29,225 nucleotides of DNA from IMG/VR virus record IMGVR_UViG_3300035388_000079, positions 1-29,225 of that record, one strand, 5' to 3'. Shown piece by piece: positions 20,415 to 28,858 of the stretch (the stretch's first letter is position 1; every line of letters starts with the position of its first letter). This DNA is from a virus. Under the pieces are notes generated by a model that did not search any database, was not told the origin of the DNA, and saw nothing but the letters and a program-made list of their open reading frames with translations. Position numbers and translations under genes: made by a program.

Positions 20415-20608
20415 GAGTCAGTTCTGAATCCCCTGGATGGGATTGGGATTGGCTCTTTTATATGGCAGTAGTCCACTTGAGACTGAGTGAGGAGAGCTTC
20501 TGGCGGATGACTCCCCGGAAGCTTTTTGCCATTTTGCGAGTGGATGCAGAATTTAAGAATCCTAAGAGAAAGTCAGAGAAGAAATTTATTGATGAAGTGC
20601 TCTTTTAG
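20064..20608 (+). CDS. Tail assembly chaperone, -1 frameshift product (GT-like)
   Basis: Joined product: frame 0 from 20064 to 20408, then -1 frame from 20408 to the TAG at 20606-20608, about 181 residues. The -1 extension adds a segment reading SPGWDWDWLFYMAVVHLRLS then ESFWRMTPRKLFAILRVDAE, which is the classic pattern of the T-part of siphovirus tail chaperones. The extension has no ribosome-binding site of its own, which supports frameshifting. In known phages the ratio of G to GT, set by the shift, is needed for tail assembly. It ends 15 bases before the tape measure start. Confidence 0.85.
20402..20455 (+). promoter_or_regulatory. Programmed -1 frameshift signal
   Basis: Slippery heptamer A-AAA-AAC at 20402-20408, in the right phase, is followed after 6 bases by a possible stem: GAGTCA (20415-20420) with TGGCTC (20450-20455, one G-U), and inside it AATCCC (20427-20432) with GGGATT (20439-20444). 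The zero-frame stop at 20412 lies between slippery site and stem, as in other tail chaperone genes. Confidence 0.85.
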
Positions 20609-20623
20609 AAGGAGGGGATTGAC

Positions 20624-23600
20624 TTGGCAGGGCAAGGTGATAAGTATGATCTGTATACCAGAGTAGGAATGGATGATGGTGACTTTCAAAAGGGCATTGA
20701 GAGTATCAACCGGGGTCTTCGGGTGATGAAATCAGACTTCAAAGTTGCCCAAGAGAAAACAAAGACTTTTGGAACCTCCTTCGATGCTTTGGGTGAAAAG
20801 TCTGGACAGCTAATGAAACGATTGGATCTGACTAGACAAAAATCTAAGCTTCTTCAACAACAAATCGATGATTCTTCAAAGGTCTATGGTGGTAATTCGA
20901 AACAGGTTGAAAAACTAGAGATACAGTTGAATAATGCTAGATCGGAGGAGTATCGCCTTGAACGCCAGCTGAAGGAAACCAATGAGCAGATTGCCAAGCA
21001 GTCAACGCGATTTGGTAGGCTGCAAGCGAAGATAGAGGAATCTGAGACGAAGCTGAAAGCCTTTGGTGGTGCTATGAAGAGTGCTGGATCCGGCATGATG
21101 CTATCACTTACAGCACCCTTGTTGGCAGCGGGCGTAGCATCAACAAAGCTCGCCATGGACACCGGTGAGACGGAGAACTTATACAAGGTTTCGGTTGGGA
21201 ATATGAAGGACTCCTTTGACGTCTTTGTGGCAACGATGCAAGATGGTCTTGGATTGAACAAGTATGCAGTTCAAGAGTTTTCGGCAACCTTAAACACCAT
21301 GTTTGATTCAATGAAGTTTGGCGAAGAGTCATCCTTCGAGATGTCCAAGGGATTAACTCAGTTAGCTTACGACATGTCGTCATTTTACAACATGGATCCG
21401 GATGAAGCTTTCAACAAGTTGCAGGCTGGAATTACCGGTGAAGCTGAAGGTTTGAAACGACTCGGCATTATGATCGATGAGGCGACAATCAAGTCATATG
21501 CATACCAAAATGGGATAGCAGAACAAGGCACTGCACTAACTGAGAACCAGAAGGTGCTTGCCCGGTACGCAGCCATTATGGACCAGACAGGAAAAGCCCA
21601 GGGTGATTTAGCCAGGACGATTGACAGCCCAACAAATCAGATGCGGATCCAAATGGAGAGCATCAAGGAATTGGGTGCCGAATTTGGTAATGTGTTGTTG
21701 CCAGCAGTGGCAGACATGCTGAAGCCAATCAAGAATTTGACGGATTGGCTGAAGGGACTGGATGATGGACAGAAGAAGTTGGTGGTTGGTGTTGGAATTT
21801 TTGCGGCATCCCTGGGTCCAGTTGTTATGATGGCTGGACAACTGACAATCGCACTTCCTGGCATTATTACGGCGTTTGGAGCGCTGAAGTTGGGTGCAGC
21901 AAAACTGGGTGCTGGTTTGAAATTCTTGGCGACAAATCCATTTGCGCTTACTGTAGCGGCCATGACTGCTATCGTTATCATTTCTAAGAAGATCTATGAC
22001 AATTGGGAGACTTTTGCACCATTTGCAAATGCAATTTGGGCGACCGTTGCTGCAGGAGTGGATGTTGCATTTGATGGAATCAATGTGGCTTTTCAAGGAT
22101 CGAAGATGGCATTCGCGAAGCTTCTGGATTTTTGGCTAGGCGGATGGTTAGAATTTTATGGCAGCCTTGCTTCTATGGGTAAGGATCTTCCGATAATTGG
22201 TGGGGCATTTGAGTTTGCATCAGAGAAAATGAATGGCATGGCTGAAGGCTTGCAGAAGTTCTCACAGAATGCGACCGAGGATTTTGCGAAAGCAAAGGAT
22301 AGCCTAGCGGAATCGCGCGAGAGCTTTACTGAGAATGCGGATAAAATGGGCGAAGCAGCCAAGGAATTGGCCGGCAAGCTGAAGGAACACTTTGCCGGTG
22401 GTGTGAAAGACGCTGCAGATGAGGCGAAGGATGAAGGTGTGCCGGCATATACGGACGCGGGCGAAGCTCTGGCTCTTGCACTTGCTGAAGGGATTGAATC
22501 CGGAAACGGTGCGGTGAAGGATGCATCGGTAAATTTGGTAGACTCATTCAAACAAACGGTTGATGATTTGAAATCAGCTTTGGTGAAAGCGCTGAAGATG
22601 AGGATCCAGGAGTCTTATGATCTAGAGAAAGAGAACCTTGAAAATGAGGTTCAGGCTTTGGAAGAATGGAAGGATGAAAGTATAGATCGTATCAAATCGG
22701 TTTATGATGCCAGAAAAGATGGGCTTGAGAAGCAGAAAGATGCGGTCATCGATGCGCTGGATGATGAAAAGGATCGACTAGACAAGTGGAAAGACGAAAG
22801 CATAAAGGCGATTGAAACGGTTCGAGATGCGAAGCTAAAGGCTCTGCAGGATCAGATCGATGCACTGGATGAACAGGAGAAAGTGAAAGATCGAGCCGTA
22901 TCATTTGATGAAGAGCAAGAGCAGATCGATCAGCTGAAGCTTTTGATTGAATATGAATCGGATGAAGGAAACCTGAAGACAATGCAGGCGGAACTGGACA
23001 AGGTTCTGCAGGCCCGTGAAGCGCGGCTCCATAAGGAATCCATTGAAGATAAGAAAGATTCTTTGAAGGATGAGATGGAGGCTGTGAAGGAAGCGGCGGA
23101 CACCGAGAAGGAAACGATTGAGGATCGCTATGAGCATCAAAGTGAAATGTTGGAGAAGCGGATCGAGGACACGCAGCGGTATTACGATACCCAGGCTGAG
23201 CTTATGGAGTTGGCCAAGGAATCGGAGTTGATATCTATCAATTCTCTTTACGAAGCATCAAAGGGAACGCTTGATCAGAAGCAGTTGGATCTCGATGCCT
23301 TTTATGCGAAGAAACTGGAAGATTCAGCAATCAATGCGGAAGCAGAGAAGCTGATTATTGATCAGAACCAGCAGGAAATTTTGGAGTTGCTGAAGGGATA
23401 TGGTGATGGGTACCAGGCAGTTGGGAAGAGTCTTGGCGAACGATTGGTTGCAGGTTTTGGACCACAGGTGGATAAGATTGCTTCCATGATTGCGAATGTC
23501 CAAACGAAGTTGAGTGCGGCGCAGTCTCAGGCAGATTCACTTAAGACGAATGCAACAGGTTCGAATACAACGAATATTACTACTTCAACAACCAATGATT

Positions 23601-23713
23601 CAAAGATCGTGAACAATAACGTCACGATTCAATCCAAGGGATCCGGAACGGCTGCAGAGCGGCGGACCTATGAGGGCGTACAGCGGAGGTTGAGTTTTGA
23701 GATGGCCATGTAG
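20624..23713 (+). CDS. Tape measure protein
   Basis: A 1029-residue tape measure, the longest gene, which sets tail length and is ejected before DNA. The order is typical: N-terminal coiled coils (about 45-145), a phage-tail tape-measure core (MKSAGSGMMLSLTAPLLAAG), a hydrophobic stretch at about 385-465, and a long charged C-terminal coiled coil. In that coil a 40-residue unit starting WKDESI is repeated (W682 and W722). At 3090 bases it predicts a tail of roughly 150 nm by the usual 1.5 angstrom per residue rule. TTG 20624 follows GGAGGGG by 6 bases. Confidence 0.95.
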   Translation: MAGQGDKYDLYTRVGMDDGDFQKGIESINRGLRVMKSDFKVAQEKTKTFGTSFDALGEKSGQLMKRLDLTRQKSKLLQQQIDDSSKVYGGNSKQVEKLEIQLNNARSEEYRLERQLKETNEQIAKQSTRFGRLQAKIEESETKLKAFGGAMKSAGSGMMLSLTAPLLAAGVASTKLAMDTGETENLYKVSVGNMKDSFDVFVATMQDGLGLNKYAVQEFSATLNTMFDSMKFGEESSFEMSKGLTQLAYDMSSFYNMDPDEAFNKLQAGITGEAEGLKRLGIMIDEATIKSYAYQNGIAEQGTALTENQKVLARYAAIMDQTGKAQGDLARTIDSPTNQMRIQMESIKELGAEFGNVLLPAVADMLKPIKNLTDWLKGLDDGQKKLVVGVGIFAASLGPVVMMAGQLTIALPGIITAFGALKLGAAKLGAGLKFLATNPFALTVAAMTAIVIISKKIYDNWETFAPFANAIWATVAAGVDVAFDGINVAFQGSKMAFAKLLDFWLGGWLEFYGSLASMGKDLPIIGGAFEFASEKMNGMAEGLQKFSQNATEDFAKAKDSLAESRESFTENADKMGEAAKELAGKLKEHFAGGVKDAADEAKDEGVPAYTDAGEALALALAEGIESGNGAVKDASVNLVDSFKQTVDDLKSALVKALKMRIQESYDLEKENLENEVQALEEWKDESIDRIKSVYDARKDGLEKQKDAVIDALDDEKDRLDKWKDESIKAIETVRDAKLKALQDQIDALDEQEKVKDRAVSFDEEQEQIDQLKLLIEYESDEGNLKTMQAELDKVLQAREARLHKESIEDKKDSLKDEMEAVKEAADTEKETIEDRYEHQSEMLEKRIEDTQRYYDTQAELMELAKESELISINSLYEASKGTLDQKQLDLDAFYAKKLEDSAINAEAEKLIIDQNQQEILELLKGYGDGYQAVGKSLGERLVAGFGPQVDKIASMIANVQTKLSAAQSQADSLKTNATGSNTTNITTSTTNDSKIVNNNVTIQSKGSGTAAERRTYEGVQRRLSFEMAM

Positions 23714-23725
23714 GGGAGGGATGAA

Positions 23726-24586
23726 ATGGACCGAGAAATAATATTTACCAATGCCCGGGGCAAAAGTATCCGGTTGAATGATAATCGTCCTTTCATCCTA
23801 ACGAAACTGGAAGGGGTATCTGCACCGGCAACGAGCATATATTCCAGAAGGGCTCCGTATCAGGATGGTCGGAGCTTTTCTCATGTAACGCTTGAACCCA
23901 GGGTGATTGTGATCGAGGGGGCGTTTCCAAAGGATGGAGACAGGTTTGAGAATCGCCGGCGATTGATGGAAGTTTTCAACCCAGGGTTGAAGACCTTTGG
24001 AGATCTGCAGATCCAGATGGGAACCCTCAAAAAGAAAGCACGCTGCATTGTGGATAGTTCGCCGGTTCTTCCGGAAACGGAGGGACCTTATCAGCGGTTC
24101 CAGGTGCAGCTCTTTTCACCGGATCCATATTTGATAGATGTGGTGGAAACACTCGCTTCGATGACTGAGTGGGAAGGCGGTGTGGAGTTTCCTTTCACTT
24201 GGCCAACTGTGTTTGCGGTTAGGAGTTCGAATCAAACCATTGAGATTGTGAATGGCGGAGATGTGCCGGCACCGGTGAGAATTGATTTCTATGGACCGGC
24301 AACGAATCCTAAGGTAGAGAAGCTGGAGACCGGGGAGTTTATCCAGGTGAATAGAACCCTGACGGCCAATGAAATTCTTTCCATTGATACGAGCTTTGGA
24401 AACAAAACGGTGATCTTGAAGAATCTAAGCACAGGTGAAGAGATTAATGCCTTTGGGTACCTGGATCTTTCATCTGTATTTCTTTCGCTCGATGTGGGAG
24501 CCAATACGCTGAATTACACCGCGGGAGAGACGGGGGTTGAAACCCTGGTTGAGGTTCGATATGCAGGGAGGTACATTGGCTTATGA
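23726..24586 (+). CDS. Distal tail protein (Dit-like)
   Basis: A 286-residue siphovirus distal-tail protein, forming the hub ring at the tail tip. The pattern NRPFILTKLEGVSAPATSIY then APYQDGRSFSHVTLEPRVIV and RRRLMEVFNPGLKT matches the siphovirus tail-component family; the second half is a beta-rich galectin-like region. It follows the tape measure by 12 bases and overlaps the next gene by four (ATGA). Confidence 0.88.
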   Translation: MDREIIFTNARGKSIRLNDNRPFILTKLEGVSAPATSIYSRRAPYQDGRSFSHVTLEPRVIVIEGAFPKDGDRFENRRRLMEVFNPGLKTFGDLQIQMGTLKKKARCIVDSSPVLPETEGPYQRFQVQLFSPDPYLIDVVETLASMTEWEGGVEFPFTWPTVFAVRSSNQTIEIVNGGDVPAPVRIDFYGPATNPKVEKLETGEFIQVNRTLTANEILSIDTSFGNKTVILKNLSTGEEINAFGYLDLSSVFLSLDVGANTLNYTAGETGVETLVEVRYAGRYIGL

Positions 24587-25671
24587 TTCGATTATTTGAT
24601 GATCAGTTCAATCCTCTTTGTGAGATTGATGATTTTGAGAGCCTGGTGTACGTCCGGAAGCACTACGGTGCTGGGGAGTTTACCCTGGTACTGGATCCGC
24701 ATGCATGTCATGCATCGTTATTTAAAAACAAGGATTATTTTCTTGTGGTTGATAAGGACCCGAGAAAGTCGGGGATCATACGATTCTTTGAGCAGAGCGA
24801 TGATGAAGAGTCGAAGCTTGAGATTCGAGGATTTACCCTGGAGTCTGTACTCAATCGCCGGCTGGTTATTCCTCCGGATGGCCAGGCGTATGATGTGATA
24901 TCCGGATCAGCGGAAACAGCCATCAAGCATTATGTGGGGAACCATGTGACCGCACCGGTGGATCCAGCCAGGGTATTTGCAAATTTCACGATGGCAGCAG
25001 ATCAGAATCAAGGTGTGCCGGCAAAGAAATATGCCAGGTACGATGAGCTTTTGAGTGTGATCAGTGAAATCGGGGAGCAGTCGAAGATGGGGTTTGAGGT
25101 TCTGTTTGATTTGGAGTCCAAGAGTTTGATCTTTGATGTGGTACCAGGTGAGGATCATGCAGTTGGATCCGCTTCGCCGGTGATCTTCTCGATGGAGTAC
25201 ACCAACTTGGAATCACAGACATTCACAGTAGATGCGTTAAAGGAAAAGACGACTGCTTATGTAGGTGGAGGTGGGGAGGAAACATCCCGTCCTGTAATTG
25301 TAGTTGGTGGATCCGCGGTTGGACTCGCTCGAATTGAAACCTTTGTGAATGCAAGTAGTGCTGAGGTAGTGGATCTTTCTGATATTGGGACCCAGGAGCT
25401 TGTGTCCATGAATTTGATTGAAACAATTGCTGGCGTGGCACTTGATTCAATGGGACCATTCACCTATGGGGTTGATTATTCCCTGGGGGATGAAGTGACG
25501 GTGGTGAATTCTTCGAATGGGGAAGCCGTTACAGTACAGATCGTTGAAGTGAAAGAAACGATTGAAGAGGATGGCCATGAGGTGGAGTTGATCTTTGGCC
25601 AAGGGCGGCCGTTATTGTCGGATGTCCTAAAGAACAAGTTTAAGCAATATGACAAATTACTGAGGAGGTAG
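24583..25671 (+). CDS. Siphovirus ReqiPepy6 Gp37-like tail protein
   Basis: A 362-residue protein of the ReqiPepy6 Gp37-like family, the tail-associated (Tal-like) hub component in many Gram-positive phages. Signature parts: RLFDDQFNPLCEIDDFESLV, ARKHYG-like VRKHYGAGEFTLVL, then SGIIRFFEQ and the beta-rich ending VTVQIVEVKETIEEDGHEVE. It sits under the distal tail ring and helps contact the cell wall. Its stop is two bases before the next ATG. Confidence 0.87.
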   Translation: MIRLFDDQFNPLCEIDDFESLVYVRKHYGAGEFTLVLDPHACHASLFKNKDYFLVVDKDPRKSGIIRFFEQSDDEESKLEIRGFTLESVLNRRLVIPPDGQAYDVISGSAETAIKHYVGNHVTAPVDPARVFANFTMAADQNQGVPAKKYARYDELLSVISEIGEQSKMGFEVLFDLESKSLIFDVVPGEDHAVGSASPVIFSMEYTNLESQTFTVDALKEKTTAYVGGGGEETSRPVIVVGGSAVGLARIETFVNASSAEVVDLSDIGTQELVSMNLIETIAGVALDSMGPFTYGVDYSLGDEVTVVNSSNGEAVTVQIVEVKETIEEDGHEVELIFGQGRPLLSDVLKNKFKQYDKLLRR

Positions 25672-25673
25672 AG

Positions 25674-26360
25674 ATGGAGCATTCAAGATTTTTTGATAGT
25701 GTGAATGGGGATCGGGTCTATCCCGCTTCCTCATTCTCTGAATTCTTTGCTTCAATCATTGGTACAGGGGTTCAGTCCTTGGGGCCGAATCTCCAGGTGC
25801 TTGAGGTACCAGGAGCCATGAAAGTTGAGATTCAGCCGGGAGTGGCCTGGATCAACGGATACTTCTACATGGTGGATGTGGATAAGCTGCAGCTAACGAT
25901 TGATGGAGCAGATCCGAATGATCTTCGCTATGACCGGATTATTTTGAGGTGGGATCTTCAGAATAGAGAGCTGACGGTGAAGGTCCTGAAGGGGATTCCA
26001 GATGTGAATCCGGTGATCCCTGCGCTAACTAGGACTGAATCTATTTATGAGATCTCCTTGGCCAAGATCGATGTGACTGCTGGGAAGAGTTATTTGGAAC
26101 AGAGTCAGCTCATTGATGAGCGGGCAGATGATTCTTTATGTGGTCAGGCTGGGCTTCTTGTGTTGGTGGATGGCTTGGATCCGAGTCAGTTTGGTTCAGT
26201 GGATGATGTGGCAGCAAACACCCAGTCGATCAGCAATCTTTTAGATGGAACCCAGAAGGCAGGTGACGCAAGTAAGATTGACGGGAAGAAGATTTCAGTC
26301 TCTTCAGTTGAGCCGGCCGCTCCTTCTGAAGGGGATTTATGGATTGATACAACTGTGTAG
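25674..26360 (+). CDS. Baseplate / receptor-binding adaptor protein
   Basis: A 228-residue structural protein with a beta-rich N-terminal domain common at the tail tip of Firmicutes siphophages (FFDSVNGDRVYPASSFSEFF then VQPG-type EIQPGVAWINGYFYMVD, and YDRIILRWDLQNRELTVKVL). It ends in GDLWIDTTV, a typical phage fibre-end motif. Probably an adaptor that holds the following repeat protein. GAGGAGGTAGAG precedes the ATG. Confidence 0.78.
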   Translation: MEHSRFFDSVNGDRVYPASSFSEFFASIIGTGVQSLGPNLQVLEVPGAMKVEIQPGVAWINGYFYMVDVDKLQLTIDGADPNDLRYDRIILRWDLQNRELTVKVLKGIPDVNPVIPALTRTESIYEISLAKIDVTAGKSYLEQSQLIDERADDSLCGQAGLLVLVDGLDPSQFGSVDDVAANTQSISNLLDGTQKAGDASKIDGKKISVSSVEPAAPSEGDLWIDTTV

Positions 26361-26371
26361 GGGGTGAGTGG

Positions 26372-27142
26372 ATGGCGCAGCTGAAGGCGAGAGTGGGGAC
26401 TGAATGGGTGGTTCCCAGCAATATCAAAGCATGGGATGGGTCCCAATGGATTCCAGAGCGAATGGGGCGAGTTCGAGTTGGTGCTGAATGGTTGGAGATA
26501 ATGAGATATGCATTTCAACGACTATTTTCTGCAGATACGAATGTTGATAAATATTATGAACTGAACATAGAAACGCTAACGGTTATTAATGAATCAGCGG
26601 GGGTGAGTCCTGGTGGGATGGGTGGAATAGAGGAGAGAGTTTTTGCCGGTCGCACAGGTTCGTCGACAGATTATTTCTATGAATTGAATCCTGATTCACT
26701 TGCTGTAATTCAGGGTGGAAGTTATGCTGGCAATCCCTCAGGGGCTGGTGGTACAAGTGCTCGCTTATTTAAATGTGAAGATGTTTCCGGAGAAGAAAAA
26801 AATCATGAATTGAATCCTGAAACTCTAGCAAAGATTCATTCTGTTTCTTCACAAAGTACAGCTCCATCAGGGATTGGAGGGATGCTACTTAGATTGTTTG
26901 CTTGTGATAAGTCTGCAGATAAGAATTATGAGCTAAATCTTGATACGTTAGGGATTATTAATTCATTAAGCTCACAGGCAGGCTATCCAGCAGGTATCGG
27001 TGGGGTAAATGATCAATTGTTTGCTGCAGACAGTTCCACGGAGAATTTGTATGAATTGAATCCTGATTCACTTGTGGTGATTAGAACGGTAACAGCTCCA
27101 AGTACTTATACAACAGGGATTGGTGGAACAAAAGTATCGTGA
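26372..27142 (+). CDS. Putative receptor-binding protein with five propeller-like repeats
   Basis: A 256-residue protein: a 48-residue N-terminus with several tryptophans (GTEWVVPSNIKAWDGSQWIP), then five repeats of about 41 residues, each reading roughly RLFAxD..YELNPDSLAVI....APSGIGG. Such short beta-rich repeats usually build blades of a beta-propeller; five visible blades end directly in GIGGTKVS. DNA here is more AT-rich than upstream tail genes, and two repeats share an exact 25-base run, so the region is prone to recombination. It is the best candidate for host-receptor recognition by position (last tail gene group); binding target unknown. Confidence 0.7.
   Translation: MAQLKARVGTEWVVPSNIKAWDGSQWIPERMGRVRVGAEWLEIMRYAFQRLFSADTNVDKYYELNIETLTVINESAGVSPGGMGGIEERVFAGRTGSSTDYFYELNPDSLAVIQGGSYAGNPSGAGGTSARLFKCEDVSGEEKNHELNPETLAKIHSVSSQSTAPSGIGGMLLRLFACDKSADKNYELNLDTLGIINSLSSQAGYPAGIGGVNDQLFAADSSTENLYELNPDSLVVIRTVTAPSTYTTGIGGTKVS
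26678..27074. repeat. Exact 25-bp direct repeat in the receptor-binding gene
   Basis: The 25 bases at 26678-26702 and 27050-27074 are identical and encode YELNPDSL in blades 2 and 5. They lie 372 bases (124 codons, three blades) apart, so recombination between them would delete or duplicate three blades in frame. Confidence 0.8.
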
Positions 27143-27152
27143 GGAGAGAATG

Positions 27153-27578
27153 ATGAAGATTTTGAAATTTACGGGACAATTAGTTGACCTAATGGGTTTG
27201 GATGCCCGAAAGAATTGGGAGAAGGATTGTGGCTTGAGATTTTCTTCAGGACATCAAAATGCTGAAGAAGAGACCACTTTGATGGAAGTTATCGATGAAG
27301 AGAAGACGGCAAAGTATTTTGCTTTGTCAGAAGTGGAAGTCTTGACGGTTGGGCAGGCGAATCTAGTGATTGCTGAGAAGATGGATAAAACTATCTTTCG
27401 TCGATATGACGATGCGCTCTATGGGGCGAACATTCAGAAGAAGATTGCGGATGGATCCTTGGATATCGATCTGATGCAGCCTGACTGGACGGATCAGCAA
27501 GAGCTGGAGTTTTTGTACAATGCCGGAGTGAGTGGGATCAAAAGACAAGAGTTTGTTGCTCCACGTTTTGTAGAGTAG
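27153..27578 (+). CDS. Hypothetical protein between tail fibre and holin
   Basis: A 141-residue soluble protein with no recognised domain. It is mostly helical at the ends with an acidic middle (NAEEETTLMEVIDEEKTAKY). ATG 27153 is best spaced from GAGGAGAG at 27141; the ATG at 27150 is close to it. It may be a tail-fibre assembly factor, as is common at this place, but nothing in the sequence shows this. Confidence 0.6.
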   Translation: MKILKFTGQLVDLMGLDARKNWEKDCGLRFSSGHQNAEEETTLMEVIDEEKTAKYFALSEVEVLTVGQANLVIAEKMDKTIFRRYDDALYGANIQKKIADGSLDIDLMQPDWTDQQELEFLYNAGVSGIKRQEFVAPRFVE

Positions 27579-27603
27579 AAGTCGAATGCATGGGGAGGCG
27601 TGA

Positions 27604-28134
27604 ATGGCACAATTACAGGAATACTTTTCGAAGGTGCTTGATGGATCCAACCCGGCGATCGGGTTTGTCTTTTCTGCGATAAGCTACTTGCTCTTTCCGG
27701 ATCAAGCTTTCTTCACCAGTATTGTTGCGGTGGGGGTGGCAATGATCTTGGATATCCTAACGAAGTTTTGGTCCTTGGCCAAGCAGAATCAAGGGTACCG
27801 GGAAGCGGTAAAAACGAGGGCGATTTATAGCAAGACTCTATGGGATAAGACGAAGATCAAATTGTTTTCGTACTTGTGCATTATGATTCTGGCAGGACTC
27901 AGCTATAGGGTAGCACCCCTGAAGGAAATGGGGATCTTCTTTGCAACGGTGGTTTACGCGGTTATGTTCCTTCGGGAAGGGCAGTCGGTAGTGGAAAATT
28001 TAATGGATGGAGGAGCTGACCTTGGGTGGCTTCTTTTTTGGGTGAAGCGAAAGCAGAAACAGATATTGGAATCAGAGATTGATGAGTACCAGGGGAAGAG
28101 AAGGGAGGATGATGATTATGAAAACCGAGTATAA
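27604..28134 (+). CDS. Phage holin (holin 4 / TcdE-like family)
   Basis: A 176-residue membrane protein with hydrophobic helices at about 20-50, 85-100 and 108-122. The pattern VGVAMILDILTKFWSLAKQN, then TIKLFSYL-like KIKLFSYLCIMILAGLSY, fits the Cph1/TcdE-type holin 4 family, which opens the membrane at the end of infection. Unusually long charged C-terminus. It overlaps the amidase by 17 bases, so holin and endolysin are made together. Confidence 0.85.
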   Translation: MAQLQEYFSKVLDGSNPAIGFVFSAISYLLFPDQAFFTSIVAVGVAMILDILTKFWSLAKQNQGYREAVKTRAIYSKTLWDKTKIKLFSYLCIMILAGLSYRVAPLKEMGIFFATVVYAVMFLREGQSVVENLMDGGADLGWLLFWVKRKQKQILESEIDEYQGKRREDDDYENRV

Positions 28135-28858
28135 AACAAGCGTTAAACTCATCACTCAGAATCGATATTCTCGCCCAGGTAGGCGATTAAAAGGCATGAG
28201 GGGGTTGGTGGTCCACTGGGTCGCTAACCCCGGCTCAACGCCGAGAGGGAACCGGAATTTCTTTGAGAATCGAAAGCTTGGGAAGGATGGATTTGGATCA
28301 GCTCATGAGATCATTGGGATCACCGGAGAAAGGTTGCTCTGCATACCTGAAACGGAGTTGGCCTATCATGTGGGATCAAAGACCTACACCAAGCGGGCAC
28401 TTAGCCGGCTATCCTCATATCCAAACGATTATACCTATGGGCTTGAGTTTTGCCACAAGGATTGGACCGGGGAGTTCACAGAGGAGATGCTGGATTCCGC
28501 AGCGCATCGATGCGCAGAGCTTTGCCTGAAGTACGATCTGGATCCTGCGCGAGATATTTGGACGCACCAGCAGGTGGTGGGCTGGAAGGAATGCCCGAGA
28601 TGGTTTGTGAAGAAGCCAATGGAATTTCAAAAATTCAAAGAAAGAGTGAAGGAGATTGTGATGCCGAAACAATTGGAGAAGTGGCAAAGGGAACTTGGCC
28701 GAAAAGCAGTCAAGGAATTGAGTGATCGAGGGATCTTAAAGGATCCGGATAAGTGGAACCAGGAAGATGAGCTGGCAAAGCCGGCACCAACGTGGTTGAT
28801 GCTTACAGTTCTTGCGCGATATGCAGAGGAGGATGAGAAGAATGAAAAAAACGATTAA
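28118..28858 (+). CDS. Endolysin: N-acetylmuramoyl-L-alanine amidase
   Basis: A 246-residue amidase (Amidase_2/PGRP fold) that cuts the bond between muramic acid and the stem peptide. Zinc ligands H33 (GLVVHWVA), H150 (TH) and C159 (KECPRWF) are all present, with E110 (YGLEFCH) and K157 near the active site. Residues 185-240 form a C-terminal domain (KWQRELGRKAVKELSDRGIL then PTWLMLTVLARY) of the kind found at the ends of clostridial phage lysins, probably for wall binding. ATG 28118 is chosen for spacing from GGGAGG; ATGs at 28109 and 28112 are too close. Confidence 0.92.
   Translation: MKTEYKTSVKLITQNRYSRPGRRLKGMRGLVVHWVANPGSTPRGNRNFFENRKLGKDGFGSAHEIIGITGERLLCIPETELAYHVGSKTYTKRALSRLSSYPNDYTYGLEFCHKDWTGEFTEEMLDSAAHRCAELCLKYDLDPARDIWTHQQVVGWKECPRWFVKKPMEFQKFKERVKEIVMPKQLEKWQRELGRKAVKELSDRGILKDPDKWNQEDELAKPAPTWLMLTVLARYAEEDEKNEKND

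Noticed and set aside
21608-22096. 162-codon leftward frame inside the tape measure gene
   Set aside because: No ribosome-binding site, opposite to the operon, and odd composition (rich in S, N, C, H); it is a shadow of the tape measure coding strand.
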